Positions 13,254 through 22,375 of a DNA stretch of 64,000 bases are shown here, one piece after another. The notes below the pieces were generated by a model, which was not told the origin of the DNA, did no database searches, and saw only the letters and a list, made by a program, of their open reading frames with translations. Numbering within the stretch: position 1 is the stretch's first letter; each line of letters begins with the position of its first letter. The stretch is from Burkholderiaceae bacterium (GTDB lineage: Bacteria; Pseudomonadota; Gammaproteobacteria; Burkholderiales; Burkholderiaceae_D), in assembly GCA_030157545.1 (NCBI GenBank), contig JAOAUN010000048.1, positions 86,474 to 150,473 of the forward strand, in the 5' to 3' direction. Both the position numbers and the translations under genes were made by a program.

Positions 13254-13789
13254 TAATCTATCCGCTTCAAGTGTTGTTGGTAGTAACTTGCACGCTCTAC
13301 ATAGCTGGCGGCGCTGGCTTTGAGTCCGGCGAGCTGCTCTTCTGTCAGCGTCCTAACGACTTTGGCTGGCGAGCCGATGATGAGTGAGTTATCCGGAAAC
13401 TCTTTGCCTTCGGTGACCAGCGCGCCCGCGCCGACCAGCGAGTTCTTGCCGATTTTTGCGCCGTTCAGGATCACTGCTTGTATGCCTATCAGGCTGCCGT
13501 CACCGATGGTGCAACCATGCAGCATCGCCTGATGGCCGACGGTGACGCCGGCACCCACGCTCAACGGATAGCCTTGGTCGCTATGTACGACGCAGCCTTC
13601 TTGCAAATTGGACTTTGCACCTATGGTCAGGGTTTCATTGTCGCCACGCAGGGTGGCGCCGTACCATATGCTGACTTGTGCGCCGAGCACAACTTTGCCG
13701 ATGATGTTGGCAGACTCAGCCACATAAGCAGAGGCATCGATTTTGGGAGCGTGTTCGCCCAATTGGTAAATGGCCATTGGATTTTTCAT
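13253..13789 (-). CDS. Gamma-carbonic anhydrase family protein (left-handed beta-helix)
   Basis: About 178 residues, the size of the YrdA/PaaY family. The repeating hexapeptide pattern typical of a left-handed beta-helix runs from residue 30 to 140. The metal-ligand histidines of the family are present in CVVHSDQG and in TVGHQAMLHGC. Some members hydrate CO2, others lack activity, so the enzymatic role is open. It is coupled to hslO by a 1-base overlap. The start could be ATG at 13789 or at 13777 (MAIYQLGEHAP); neither has a clear ribosome-binding site. Confidence 0.85.
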   Translation of the reverse strand: MKNPMAIYQLGEHAPKIDASAYVAESANIIGKVVLGAQVSIWYGATLRGDNETLTIGAKSNLQEGCVVHSDQGYPLSVGAGVTVGHQAMLHGCTIGDGSLIGIQAVILNGAKIGKNSLVGAGALVTEGKEFPDNSLIIGSPAKVVRTLTEEQLAGLKASAASYVERASYYQQHLKRID

Positions 13790-13790
13790 T

Positions 13791-13823
13791 AAAATGCCGG
13801 AATTCGGCAACTGTCGGCATTTT
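13791..13823. promoter_or_regulatory. 9-bp inverted repeat between divergent genes
   Basis: AAAATGCCG (13791-13799) and CGGCATTTT (13815-13823) are exact reverse complements, separated by 15 bases. It sits in the only 45-base gap between the divergent starts of the gamma-carbonic anhydrase gene and the DUF455 gene, so it could be a shared operator or a hairpin. Confidence 0.45.
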
Positions 13824-13834
13824 ACCAACTGAGC

Positions 13835-14656
13835 ATGCATTCCTCTTCCAGTCCTGAAATTTCAATTGAGCTACGCGCCGCCACACTGGCTTTGCTATGC
13901 GAGTCCGATGCAGCGGTCAAGGTCAGCGGTACGCGCGCCTTGTTTGATAGCTGGTCCAGGGGCGAGGTGCGGCTGGATGCGGATGCGGTCTTGTTAGCGG
14001 AGGGAAGTGTGCCGGGCCGGCCGGCATTGCCACAGCTGGTTTCGCCGCGTGAGGTCGCGCATCGCTCGATGGGTACTGCCGAAGGCAGGGCAGCGATGGT
14101 GCATGCCATGGCGCATATTGAATTTAACGCCATTAATCTGGCGCTTGATGCGCTGTGGCGTTTTGAAGCGATGCCAAGTGATTACTATGCGGACTGGTTG
14201 CAGGTAGCAAATGAAGAGGCCTTGCACTTCTCTTTGCTTGCTGCGCATTTGCAGACCTTGGGTTTTTGCTATGGTGATTTCACCGCACACAACAGTTTGT
14301 GGGACATGGCGGAAAAAACACAGCACGATATTCTTGCGCGTATTGCACTGGTGCCGCGCACGATGGAAGCGCGGGGTCTGGATGCGTCACCGGCAGTGCG
14401 TGCCAAACTTGCGCAGGCCGGTGACATGGGTGCGGCAGGAATTCTCGATATAATTTTGCGCGATGAAATCGGCCATGTATTGACAGGCAATCGCTGGTAT
14501 GGCTGGTTGTGCCAGCAACGCGGGCTTGATCCTTTAGAAACTTACGCATTGCTGGCAAATCAATACAAGGCGCCCGTGTTGCGTGGCCCGTTCAATCTGG
14601 ATGCCCGGCGCGCAGCCGGGTTTTCAGAAGCCGAACTCGATGCATTGCGCTCTTGA
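13835..14656 (+). CDS. DUF455 family ferritin-like protein
   Basis: 273 residues. The family has a predicted ferritin-like four-helix fold. Possible metal ligands are visible: the histidines and glutamate of AHIEFNAINLALD (about residue 91), the glutamates and histidine of ANEEALHFSLL (about 128) and the DEIGHV motif (about 212). No signal peptide, so cytoplasmic. It is transcribed away from the hslO pair. No substrate is known; a diiron oxygenase or tRNA-modifying-enzyme-like role is only a family-level guess. It meets bdhA tail to tail with a 3-base gap. Confidence 0.83.
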   Translation: MHSSSSPEISIELRAATLALLCESDAAVKVSGTRALFDSWSRGEVRLDADAVLLAEGSVPGRPALPQLVSPREVAHRSMGTAEGRAAMVHAMAHIEFNAINLALDALWRFEAMPSDYYADWLQVANEEALHFSLLAAHLQTLGFCYGDFTAHNSLWDMAEKTQHDILARIALVPRTMEARGLDASPAVRAKLAQAGDMGAAGILDIILRDEIGHVLTGNRWYGWLCQQRGLDPLETYALLANQYKAPVLRGPFNLDARRAAGFSEAELDALRS

Positions 14657-14659
14657 TAC

Positions 14660-15466
14660 TTATTGCGCGACCCAGCCGCCATCCATATTCCACGCGACAC
14701 CCCTTACCTGACTGGCGGCATCGCTACACATGAACACTGCCAGCGCGGCTAATTGTTCAGGCGTGACGAATTCACCGGACGGTTGTTTTTCCAGTAGCAG
14801 TTCCCGCTTCGCTTGTTCAACCGGAATGTCTTGTTGCGCGGCGCGTGCATCCACCTGCTTTTGTACCAGTGGCGTCAATACCCAGCCGGGACAGATGGCA
14901 TTGCAGGTAATGCCGGTCTGTGCGTTTTCTAAAGCGGTGACCTTGGTCAGGCCGACGATGCCATGCTTGGCAGCGACATAGGCGGACTTTTGTGCCGAAC
15001 CGACCAGCCCGTGCGCAGACGCGATGTTGATGATGCGGCCCCAGTTGCGCTCTTTCATGTAGGGCAGTGCCAGTCGCGTTGTATGAAACGCCGACGTAAG
15101 ATTGATGGCGATGACGGCATCCCAGCGCTCGACCGGAAAGTCTTCAATGTTGGCGACATGCTGGATGCCGGCATTGTTGACGAGAATATCGACGCCGCCA
15201 AAACGTGCAGTAGCTTGTTGCATCATCGCTTCGATTTCGGCTGGCTTCGACATATCGGCAGCGCAGTAGAGGGTGTCAACCTGATAGGTGCTTTCGGTTT
15301 CTTTTTGCAAGGCGGCTATCATCGCGGCCTCACCAAAGCCATTGAAAATGATATGCGCACCTTGCGCTGCGAGCGCTTGTGCCATACCCAGCCCGATGCC
15401 GGAAGTCGATCCGGTGACCATTGCGGTCTTGCCTTTTAGTTGACCACTCGATTGCCCGTTCTGCAT
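14660..15466 (-). CDS. bdhA: 3-hydroxybutyrate dehydrogenase (SDR family)
   Basis: 268 residues. It oxidises D-3-hydroxybutyrate to acetoacetate with NAD+, linking polyhydroxybutyrate breakdown to central metabolism. Short-chain dehydrogenase motifs are the cofactor-binding TGSTSGIG (about 18-25), NNAG, the catalytic Ser in NIASAHG and YVAAKHG with the Tyr and Lys. The CPGWVLTPLVQKQ segment and the NMDGGW end are typical of this enzyme among SDRs. It is monocistronic and convergent with the DUF455 gene. Assignment to this particular SDR is good but not absolute. Confidence 0.87.
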   Translation of the reverse strand: MQNGQSSGQLKGKTAMVTGSTSGIGLGMAQALAAQGAHIIFNGFGEAAMIAALQKETESTYQVDTLYCAADMSKPAEIEAMMQQATARFGGVDILVNNAGIQHVANIEDFPVERWDAVIAINLTSAFHTTRLALPYMKERNWGRIINIASAHGLVGSAQKSAYVAAKHGIVGLTKVTALENAQTGITCNAICPGWVLTPLVQKQVDARAAQQDIPVEQAKRELLLEKQPSGEFVTPEQLAALAVFMCSDAASQVRGVAWNMDGGWVAQ

Positions 15467-15567
15467 GCTTGTCCTCGCGTTATAGTGTTGATCATTAGAT
15501 CAAGATTTTAAGCTGATCCGCCAGTAAAATGGCGTTTTACTCATTCACCCTTTTTACTGACAACCCT

Positions 15568-16443
15568 ATGACCCAAGAAGCCCTGATCAAACATGTGCAA
15601 TGTCTGTCCCCGGCGGGCTTGCATCAGATGGCTTACAAGGAGTGGGGCGATCCTGCCAATCCTGCGGTGCTGGTTTGCGTGCATGGTTTGACGCGCGTGT
15701 CTGACGACTTTGATAATTTAGCCGTTGCCTTATGCGACCGCTATCGTGTGATCTGCCCGGACGTAGTCGGTCGTGGGCGTTCGTCATGGCTTGCCAATCC
15801 GCAGTTTTATCAACTGCCGCAATATGTCAGCGACATGGTGACCTTGATTGCCAGGCTCAATGTGCCGCAGGTCGACTGGTTCGGCACTTCAATGGGCGCG
15901 TTGATCGGAATGGGGCTGGCCGGACTGAAGGATAGTCCGGTGCGCAAGATGGTGATGAATGATGTTGGTCCGGCGTTGAACTTTCCGGCGTTGGCACGCA
16001 TCGGTGAATATCTGGGAGCGGATGTGCGCTTTGACAGCTTCGAGCAGGGTTGCACTTACATACGCACCGTTGCGGCGCCTTTTGGCCCGCATAGTGACGA
16101 CGAATGGGCAAAACTGGCGCGTGACGTATTGCGCCAGACGCCGGACGGCAAATGGATACGGCATTACGATCCGGCCTTGTCACTGCCTTTCAAGACGATG
16201 ACGATGGAAAATGCAGCGCAAGGTGAAGCGGCGATGTGGGCTGCTTATGACGCCATTCGCTGTCCGGTATTGCTGGTGCGTGGCAGTGAGTCGGATTTGC
16301 TCACGCGCGAAACCGCTGCGCAAATGACGCAGCGCGGCCCGCGCGCCGAATTGCTTGAGCTCGCTGGCATAGGACATGCTCCTACGTTCATGCATGATGA
16401 TCAGATTGCATTGGCGCAGCGCTTTCTGACGGGCTTGAATTAA
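15568..16443 (+). CDS. Alpha/beta hydrolase
   Basis: 291 residues. The alpha/beta hydrolase fold is shown by VCVHGLTR (oxyanion hole), the nucleophile elbow GTSMGALIG near residue 112, an aspartate in VRGSESDLL and the catalytic histidine in GIGHAP near the end. No signal peptide, so a cytoplasmic esterase or related enzyme; the substrate cannot be read from the sequence. The ATG at 15568 is preferred to an upstream in-frame ATG at 15529. relA starts 30 bases downstream on the same strand and may share its transcript. Confidence 0.85.
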   Translation: MTQEALIKHVQCLSPAGLHQMAYKEWGDPANPAVLVCVHGLTRVSDDFDNLAVALCDRYRVICPDVVGRGRSSWLANPQFYQLPQYVSDMVTLIARLNVPQVDWFGTSMGALIGMGLAGLKDSPVRKMVMNDVGPALNFPALARIGEYLGADVRFDSFEQGCTYIRTVAAPFGPHSDDEWAKLARDVLRQTPDGKWIRHYDPALSLPFKTMTMENAAQGEAAMWAAYDAIRCPVLLVRGSESDLLTRETAAQMTQRGPRAELLELAGIGHAPTFMHDDQIALAQRFLTGLN

Positions 16444-16473
16444 TGACGTTTACTGGCGAAGTGCCCCCTATTT

Positions 16474-18723
16474 ATGGTTTCCATCGCAGTTAACAAAGAT
16501 AGCGACGAACAGCTCACAGCCGGCTTGCGCGCAGAAGACAGCGCACGGCTATTGCAAGCGCTGGAATTCGTGCGCACGCCGTATGCAGGCCGCGTGGTGC
16601 CGACCGGGCAGGATGCGCTGGCGTTTTCGCGTGGCGTGGTCGCCTGCCTGGCATCGCTGAAATCGGATGTGGACACCCGCATTGCTGGTTTGCTGTTCGA
16701 ATTACCCTTTCTGGACGAAAAAGCGGCGACGCAAATCGACACGCACTTCGGCAAGGAAATCGCCGACATGGTGGCCGGCATTCGCCAGTTGATGCGCCTG
16801 CATGAAACCGCATTTGGTCAGACTGACCCAATCAAAAACAAGAGCACCGCGGCTGGCCAGATCGAAACACTGCGCAAAATGACACTGGCGATGGCGACCG
16901 ACATGCGCGTAGTGCTTGTTAGGCTGACCTCACGCCTGACGACCCTGCGTTATTTCGCTGACCTGAAAATCGAAAATGAAACCTCGCTGCGCTATGCGCG
17001 CGAGAGCTTCGAGTTGTATGCGCCGCTGGCGAACCGGCTTGGCATCTGGCAGTTGAAATGGGAACTTGAAGACCTGTCTTTCCGCTTTGTCGACCCCGCC
17101 GCTTACAAGAGCATTGCAAAGATGCTGGAAGAACGCCGGGTCGAACGAGAAAATTTTGTCGGCGCCGCAATTACGCGTCTAAAAGGAGAAATGGCCGCCG
17201 GTGGCATACGTGCCGAGGTGTTTGGCCGGCCCAAGCATATCTACAGCATATGGAGCAAGATGCAGGGCAAGTCGCTGGATTTTTCGCGATTACATGATGT
17301 GCGGGCGTTTCGCGTAGTCGTCGACGACATCAAGACTTGTTATGCGGTGCTGGGCATCGTGCACAACATCTGGACGCCGATACCGGAAGAGTTCGACGAT
17401 TACATTGCGCGCCCGAAGTCAAATGGCTATCAGTCCTTGCACACTGTCGTGGTAGCCGATGATGGACGCACGCTCGAAGTGCAGATACGCACGCAAGACA
17501 TGCATCACTTCGCCGAATACGGCGTAGCTGCGCACTGGCGCTACAAGGAAGGCAGCGGCAATACGCCTAACCAGAAATACGACGAGAAAATCGCATGGCT
17601 ACGCCAACTCCTGGCGTGGAAGAGCGAGATGGTCGATGTCGTCGTCGGACAGGACGATACAGAAAAGCAGTGGGTGCAGCAGATCAAGGCGGCCACATTA
17701 AATGACCGCATTTATGTGATGACGCCGCAGGCCCGCGTGATCGAATTGCCAGTAGGCGCTACGCCAATTGACTTTGCTTATCACCTGCACAGCGACATTG
17801 GGCATCGCTGCCGTGGCGCGAAAATCAATGGCGTAATGGTGCCGTTAAATACCGCTTTGAAAAACGGGCAAACGGTTGAAGTCATCGTCGCCAAAGGGGA
17901 GGCGGCGGCCACTGGCGCCGCAGGGCCGTCGCGTGACTGGCTCACCGATGGCTACACCGCAAGTCCTCGCACGCGCTCCAAAATTCGCGCATGGTTCAAT
18001 GCGGTCGAAGAAGCCGAGACGCTTGCGCAAGGTCGTGCACTGCTTGAAAAAACCTTGCAGCGCGAAGGCAAGACCTCGGTCAATCTGGAAGAGCTCGCGC
18101 ACAAGCTCGGCTTTGAGAAGCTTGACGAGTTATTGCTGTCCGTTGGCAAGGACAGGCTCAGCTTGCGGCTCGTCGAACAGGCGCTGCATGCTGATGATCC
18201 GCACCGGCCGGCCCCGCCCAATCCGGATGCCGCAGTGTTGCCGCGCAAGAGCCGCGCATCAAGCGTCACACAGGGCGCGAAGTCCGGTGTGCTGGTGCTC
18301 GGCACGGAAGGGCTGATGACGCAGATGGCGCGCTGCTGCAAGCCGGCGCCGCCCGATCCTATTGTTGGTTTTATTACGCGCGGCAAAGGTATCTCCATAC
18401 ACCGCGCCAGCTGCAAGAATTTTGCGCAAATGCAGTCAAGAGCACCGGAGCGCATCATCCAGACCGCTTGGGGCGATCAGGGCTCCGACACGGTCTATCC
18501 GGTTGACGTGTTCGTGCTGGCTTCAGACCGGCAAGGACTGCTGCGCGATATTTCGGATATTTTCCTGCGCGAGAAAATCAACGTGATCGGTGTGTCGACC
18601 CAGAGCAGCAAGGGACAGGCGCATATGTCCTTTACCGGCGAAATTTCGTCCACGGCGCAGCTGCAGCGGGCGCTGACGGTGATCCGCGAAGTCAACGGTG
18701 TGCTGGAAGCAAATCGGCAATAA
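16474..18723 (+). CDS. relA: (p)ppGpp synthetase RelA (monofunctional type)
   Basis: 749 residues. It makes the stringent-response alarmone (p)ppGpp on ribosomes carrying uncharged tRNA. Domain order: degenerate HD hydrolase domain (about 30-190), synthetase domain with RPKHIYSIW and SRLHDVRAFRV (about 245-370), TGS near 410-470, and a C-terminal zinc-finger (ARCCKPAPPDPI) and ACT domain. Where bifunctional SpoT proteins carry the catalytic HD pair, this protein reads LLFELPFLDE at residues 73-82, so the hydrolase is predicted dead. That makes it RelA rather than SpoT, and another hydrolase should exist elsewhere in the genome. Confidence 0.93.
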   Translation: MVSIAVNKDSDEQLTAGLRAEDSARLLQALEFVRTPYAGRVVPTGQDALAFSRGVVACLASLKSDVDTRIAGLLFELPFLDEKAATQIDTHFGKEIADMVAGIRQLMRLHETAFGQTDPIKNKSTAAGQIETLRKMTLAMATDMRVVLVRLTSRLTTLRYFADLKIENETSLRYARESFELYAPLANRLGIWQLKWELEDLSFRFVDPAAYKSIAKMLEERRVERENFVGAAITRLKGEMAAGGIRAEVFGRPKHIYSIWSKMQGKSLDFSRLHDVRAFRVVVDDIKTCYAVLGIVHNIWTPIPEEFDDYIARPKSNGYQSLHTVVVADDGRTLEVQIRTQDMHHFAEYGVAAHWRYKEGSGNTPNQKYDEKIAWLRQLLAWKSEMVDVVVGQDDTEKQWVQQIKAATLNDRIYVMTPQARVIELPVGATPIDFAYHLHSDIGHRCRGAKINGVMVPLNTALKNGQTVEVIVAKGEAAATGAAGPSRDWLTDGYTASPRTRSKIRAWFNAVEEAETLAQGRALLEKTLQREGKTSVNLEELAHKLGFEKLDELLLSVGKDRLSLRLVEQALHADDPHRPAPPNPDAAVLPRKSRASSVTQGAKSGVLVLGTEGLMTQMARCCKPAPPDPIVGFITRGKGISIHRASCKNFAQMQSRAPERIIQTAWGDQGSDTVYPVDVFVLASDRQGLLRDISDIFLREKINVIGVSTQSSKGQAHMSFTGEISSTAQLQRALTVIREVNGVLEANRQ

Positions 18724-18778
18724 TGATCTTCTTTGAATTGGTTTGCTGTTGGTACTAGCGCAATCAAACAAAGCTGGC

Positions 18779-18784
18779 TATAAT
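18779..18784 (+). promoter_or_regulatory. Candidate -10 box for tRNA-Val
   Basis: TATAAT at 18779-18784, 11 bases before the tRNA 5' end. No convincing -35 element is seen. Confidence 0.5.
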
Positions 18785-18795
18785 CTCGCTTCTTT

Positions 18796-18872
18796 AGGCG
18801 CGTAGCTCAGCTGGTTAGAGCACTACCTTGACATGGTAGGGGTCGTTGGTTCGAGTCCAATCGTGCCTACCA
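18796..18872 (+). tRNA. tRNA-Val (anticodon GAC)
   Basis: 77 nt including an encoded CCA end. The acceptor stem AGGCGCG pairs with CGTGCCT (one G-T). The anticodon stem CTACC/GGTAG encloses the loop TTGACAT, giving anticodon GAC. The T-loop is TTCGAGT. All four arms fold. Confidence 0.96.
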
Positions 18873-18883
18873 AAATTTTCTCG

Positions 18884-18916
18884 AATGGATCCATGCCTTA
18901 ACGGGATCCATTTTAT
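18884..18916 (+). terminator. Terminator of tRNA-Val
   Basis: AATGGATCC (18884-18892) pairs with GGATCCATT (18904-18912), followed by T residues. It lies 11 bases after the tRNA. Confidence 0.75.
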
Positions 18917-18942
18917 TGAGATGAATTTTGGGATGAATCAGC

Positions 18943-18972
18943 AAAAAAACGCGGCTAGCCCGCGTTTTTTTT
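18943..18972 (+). terminator. Intrinsic terminator before thrS
   Basis: CGCGG (18950-18954) pairs with CCGCG (18960-18964), extended by an A-run before and an eight-base T-run after. It works in both directions and lies 25 bases before the thrS start, so it could also act as an attenuator in a thrS leader transcript. Confidence 0.75.
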
Positions 18973-18997
18973 CGTCTATGCATTTCAGGAGCACACC

Positions 18998-20905
18998 ATG
19001 GTTTCAGTCCGACTTCCCGATGGTTCAGAGCGTCAGTTCGATGCCCCCGTCACCGTGGCGCAAGTGGCTGCCTCGATTGGCACTGGCCTGGCCAAGGCGG
19101 CGCTCGCCGGCAAAGTCGACGGCCAAGTCGTCGATACCTCCTTCCTGATCGAGAAGAATGCCGACCTGGCCATCATCACCGACAAGGACGCCGAAGGTCT
19201 GGACGTGATCCGTCACTCGACCGCGCACTTGCTTGCCTATGCCGTTAAGGAGTTGTTTCCCGATGCGCAGGTCACGATCGGCCCCGTGATTGAAAACGGC
19301 TTTTACTACGATTTCTCGTACAAGCGGCCATTTACGCCGGAAGATCTGCTCGCCATCGAAAAGAAAATGGCTGAACTGGCCAAAAAAGATGAGCCGGTGA
19401 CACGCAAGGTCTTGCCGCGCGATGAAGCGGTTGCCTATTTCAAATCGATTGGCGAAGCCTACAAGGCCGAGATCATTGAGTCGATTCCGGCTGACCAGGA
19501 TGTGTCGCTCTATACCGAAGGCAACTTCACCGATCTGTGCCGCGGCCCGCATGTGCCGTCAACCGGCAAGCTCAAAGTCTTCAAGCTGATGAAGCTGGCT
19601 GGCGCCTACTGGCGTGGCGATTCCAAAAATGAAATGCTGCAGCGTGTCTATGGCACTGCCTGGGCCAAAAAAGAAGAGCAGGAAGCGTATCTGCACATGC
19701 TGGAAGAGGCCGACAAACGCGACCACCGCAAGCTAGGTCGTTTGCTGGACCTGTTCCACTTTCAGGAAGAAGCGCCGGGCCTGATCTTCTGGCATCCGAA
19801 GGGCTGGACTGTGTGGCAGCAAGTGGAGCAATACATGCGCCATGTGTATCAGGATAACGGCTATCAGGAAGTCAAAGCGCCGCAGATTCTGGATCGCTCG
19901 CTGTGGGAAAAGTCTGGCCACTGGGATAACTACAAAGACAATATGTTTACGACCGATTCGGAAAATCGCGCGTATGCGTTGAAGCCGATGAACTGTCCGG
20001 GGCATGTGCAAATTTTCCGCGCGAATATGCATTCGTATCGCGAACTGCCATTGCGCTTCGGCGAATTCGGCCAGTGCCATCGCAACGAGCCTTCAGGTTC
20101 ACTGCACGGCATGATGCGCGTGCGCGGCTTTACACAAGACGATGGCCATATCTTCTGCACCGAAGATCAGATTCTCGATGAGTGTGTGGCTTTCACCGCC
20201 TTGCTGCAAAAAGTCTATCGCGACTTCGGCTTCACCGAGGTGATCTACAAGGTTGCAACCCGTCCTGAAAAACGGGTCGGGTCCGATGAGTTGTGGGACA
20301 AGGCCGAGACTGCGCTGATCGAGTCGTTGAAGCGTTCCGGCTGTGACTATGAAATCTCGCCGGGCGAGGGCGCATTCTATGGTCCGAAGGTCGAGTACAC
20401 GCTGAAAGATGCAATTGGCCGCACCTGGCAATGTGGCACGATTCAGGTCGACTTTTCGATGCCGGTGCGCCTTGATGCCGAATATGTCGCGGAAGATAAC
20501 AGCCGCAAAGTGCCAGTCATGCTGCACCGTGCCATCCTCGGTTCGCTGGAGCGCTTCATCGGCATGCTGATCGAAAACCATGCAGGTGCGTTGCCGCTGT
20601 GGCTGGCGCCGGTGCAGGTTAGCATTTTGAATATCTCGGAAGGTCAGGCTGATTACGCGCAAGCAGTCGCGCAAAACCTGAAAAAACAAGGGTTTAGAGT
20701 GCAGACTGATTTGCGTAACGAGAAAATAACCTATAAAATACGCGAGCATTCGGTTCAGAAGCTGCCTTATATTGTTGTTATTGGCGATAAAGAACGGGAT
20801 GCAAACACAGTGGCCGTGCGTGCGCGAGGCAATGTCGATCTGGGTGTCATGTCCATCGACAGTCTGGCAGAGCGTCTCCATCAGGAGATCGCTGCCAAGG
20901 CCTGA
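18998..20905 (+). CDS. thrS: Threonyl-tRNA synthetase
   Basis: 635 residues, normal length. It charges tRNA-Thr and edits mischarged Ser. Domains in order: TGS (1-60), the editing domain with [11 protein letters not shown] near residue 73, the class II catalytic core with [10 protein letters not shown] and CHRNEPSG, and the C-terminal anticodon-binding domain. It is the first gene of the thrS-infC-rpmI-rplT-pheST-ihfA group conserved in many proteobacteria. A ribosome-binding site CAGGAG precedes the ATG at 18998. No tRNA-like operator was recognised, but the terminator just upstream leaves room for leader control. Confidence 0.98.
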   Translation: MVSVRLPDGSERQFDAPVTVAQVAASIGTGLAKAALAGKVDGQVVDTSFLIEKNADLAIITDKDAEGLDVIRHSTAHLLAYAVKELFPDAQVTIGPVIENGFYYDFSYKRPFTPEDLLAIEKKMAELAKKDEPVTRKVLPRDEAVAYFKSIGEAYKAEIIESIPADQDVSLYTEGNFTDLCRGPHVPSTGKLKVFKLMKLAGAYWRGDSKNEMLQRVYGTAWAKKEEQEAYLHMLEEADKRDHRKLGRLLDLFHFQEEAPGLIFWHPKGWTVWQQVEQYMRHVYQDNGYQEVKAPQILDRSLWEKSGHWDNYKDNMFTTDSENRAYALKPMNCPGHVQIFRANMHSYRELPLRFGEFGQCHRNEPSGSLHGMMRVRGFTQDDGHIFCTEDQILDECVAFTALLQKVYRDFGFTEVIYKVATRPEKRVGSDELWDKAETALIESLKRSGCDYEISPGEGAFYGPKVEYTLKDAIGRTWQCGTIQVDFSMPVRLDAEYVAEDNSRKVPVMLHRAILGSLERFIGMLIENHAGALPLWLAPVQVSILNISEGQADYAQAVAQNLKKQGFRVQTDLRNEKITYKIREHSVQKLPYIVVIGDKERDANTVAVRARGNVDLGVMSIDSLAERLHQEIAAKA

Positions 20906-20975
20906 CGGATTAGCCGTCGGGTTTGCCAGTCGCTAAGAGCACGGCTTATTTATTGGATTTTAAGAGGACACTGCA

Positions 20976-21497
20976 ATAGCTACTGATAAGTCGCACCGTA
21001 TCAACGGTGAAATCACTGCCCCCGAGCTGCGCCTGTCTGGCGTCGAAAACGAAGCTTTGGGCATCGTAACCCTTGCTGAAGCGTTCCGTCTGGCTGAAGA
21101 AGCCAACGTTGACCTCGTCGAGATTGCTCCTACTGCGCAACCGCCTGTCTGTCGTCTGATGGACTACGGCAAGTTCAAGTATCAGGAGCAAAAGAAGGCG
21201 CACGAAGCCAAGCTCAAGCAAAAGGTTGTGTTGGTGAAGGAAGTCAAATTCCGTCCAGGCACCGATGATGGCGATTACAACATCAAGGTTCGCAACCTGA
21301 TCAAGTTTCTGGAAGACGGTGACAAGACCAAAATCACGCTGCGTTTCCGCGGTCGTGAGATGGCCCATCAGGAATTCGGTATGCGCGTGCTGGACCGGCT
21401 TAAAGTGGATCTGGATCCGTATGGCCAGATCGAGCAGTTTCCAAAGATGGAAGGCCGCCAGATGGTGATGGTATTGGCGCCTAAGAAGAAGAAGTAA
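20976..21497 (+). CDS. infC: Translation initiation factor IF-3 (ATA start)
   Basis: 173 residues. IF-3 prevents premature 30S-50S joining and checks start-codon and initiator-tRNA choice. The N-terminal domain (about 1-75) and C-terminal domain ([18 protein letters not shown] onward) are both complete, ending in a lysine tail. No ATG, GTG or TTG stands at the right place: the family N-terminus is reached only from ATA at 20976, with AAGAGGA at 20962-20968 at correct spacing. Starting from the first ATG would remove an essential N-terminal part. Rare start codons on infC are known to allow IF-3 to repress its own translation, so autoregulation is expected here. Confidence 0.93.
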   Translation: MATDKSHRINGEITAPELRLSGVENEALGIVTLAEAFRLAEEANVDLVEIAPTAQPPVCRLMDYGKFKYQEQKKAHEAKLKQKVVLVKEVKFRPGTDDGDYNIKVRNLIKFLEDGDKTKITLRFRGREMAHQEFGMRVLDRLKVDLDPYGQIEQFPKMEGRQMVMVLAPKKKK

Positions 21498-21667
21498 CAG
21501 GAAATAATCTGGTAGAATCCGCGGTTCCGCTGAAATTGGCGGAACACGCAAGATACGGTGGACTCGATTTCACCGTTTAATAAGTGAGAGCAGGCATCCA
21601 AGAGCAGCGAAGTGCTGCCACCTGCAATCATCCAATAATGGAGCTGCCTAAAAGGGCAGATGTTGTC
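21498..21667 (+). promoter_or_regulatory. Structured rpmI leader (probable translational control region)
   Basis: 170-base leader between infC and rpmI. Hairpins visible: GTTCCGC/GCGGAAC near 21524-21544, GCAGC/GCTGC near 21604-21617, and CTGCC (21644-21648) with GGCAG (21655-21659). The last one contains the only purine-rich candidate ribosome-binding site (AAGGG) 8-12 bases before the ATG, so the site is sequestered. In Escherichia coli, ribosomal protein L20 represses this operon through the rpmI leader; the same logic is inferred here. Confidence 0.5.
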
Positions 21668-21865
21668 ATGCCAAAGATGAAAACCAAAAGCAGCGCGAAG
21701 AAGCGTTTTCGCGTGCGTCCAGGTGGAACCGTCAAACGTGGCCAGGCTTTCAAGCGCCACATCCTGACGAAGAAATCAACCAAGACCAAACGCCAATTGC
21801 GTGGTGCAACCGAAGTCCATGATACAAACATGGTTTCCGTACGCGCCATGATGCCTTTCGCTTAA
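21668..21865 (+). CDS. rpmI: 50S ribosomal protein L35
   Basis: 65 residues, standard size, starting [16 protein letters not shown] and very basic throughout. It is a component of the large ribosomal subunit. The ATG at 21668 gives the family N-terminus; an in-frame upstream ATG at 21584 lies in the structured leader and is rejected. rplT follows after 27 bases with a good ribosome-binding site. Confidence 0.97.
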   Translation: MPKMKTKSSAKKRFRVRPGGTVKRGQAFKRHILTKKSTKTKRQLRGATEVHDTNMVSVRAMMPFA

Positions 21866-21892
21866 CCTCACTCTCGACACTAAGGAGCTAAT

Positions 21893-22252
21893 ATGCCAAG
21901 AGTTAAACGTGGGGTCACAGCACGGGCCCGTCATAAAAAAGTACTGAACGCCGCCAAGGGTTATCGTGGTCGTCGCAGTAAAGTATTCCGTATCGCCAAG
22001 CAGGCAGTCATGCGCGCAGGTCAGTATGCGTATCGTGACCGCCGCAACAAAAAGCGCGTATTCCGCGCACTGTGGATCACCCGTATCAACGCGGCGTCGC
22101 GTGAACATGGCCTGACCTACAGCGTGTTCATGAACGGCTTGAAGCGCGCCGAGATCGGTCTCGATCGCAAAGTGCTGGCCGACATGGCTGTGATGGACAA
22201 GCCGGCATTCCTGGCGATCGTCAACGCAGTCAAGGCAAAGATCGCTGCCTAA
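21893..22252 (+). CDS. rplT: 50S ribosomal protein L20
   Basis: 119 residues, standard length, starting [19 protein letters not shown]20 binds 23S rRNA early in assembly, and in Escherichia coli also represses its own operon at the rpmI leader. Preceded by an AAGGAG ribosome-binding site. The next gene, pheS, is separated by a gap with a terminator. Confidence 0.98.
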   Translation: MPRVKRGVTARARHKKVLNAAKGYRGRRSKVFRIAKQAVMRAGQYAYRDRRNKKRVFRALWITRINAASREHGLTYSVFMNGLKRAEIGLDRKVLADMAVMDKPAFLAIVNAVKAKIAA

Positions 22253-22273
22253 ATATTAGTCAGTGATCCGTGT

Positions 22274-22348
22274 GCAGCGTCTGCGGACGCTGCGTGCCGT
22301 AGCATCAGGCGGGGCAGAGGTTAAGCACCTGTGCCCCGTTTTGTTTTT
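22274..22348 (+). terminator. Two hairpins before pheS: stem-loop and intrinsic terminator
   Basis: GCAGCGTC/GACGCTGC (22274-22293) forms a perfect 8-bp stem. It is followed by GGGGCA (22311-22316) with TGCCCC (22332-22337), reinforced by AGGT/ACCT inside, and then a T-rich tail. This layout, a first stem then a terminator in front of pheS, resembles an attenuator. I see no phenylalanine-rich leader peptide, so it may simply reduce read-through from rplT. Confidence 0.7.
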
Positions 22349-22375
22349 GAACGCCGAATTTGAGCGGAATACCGA

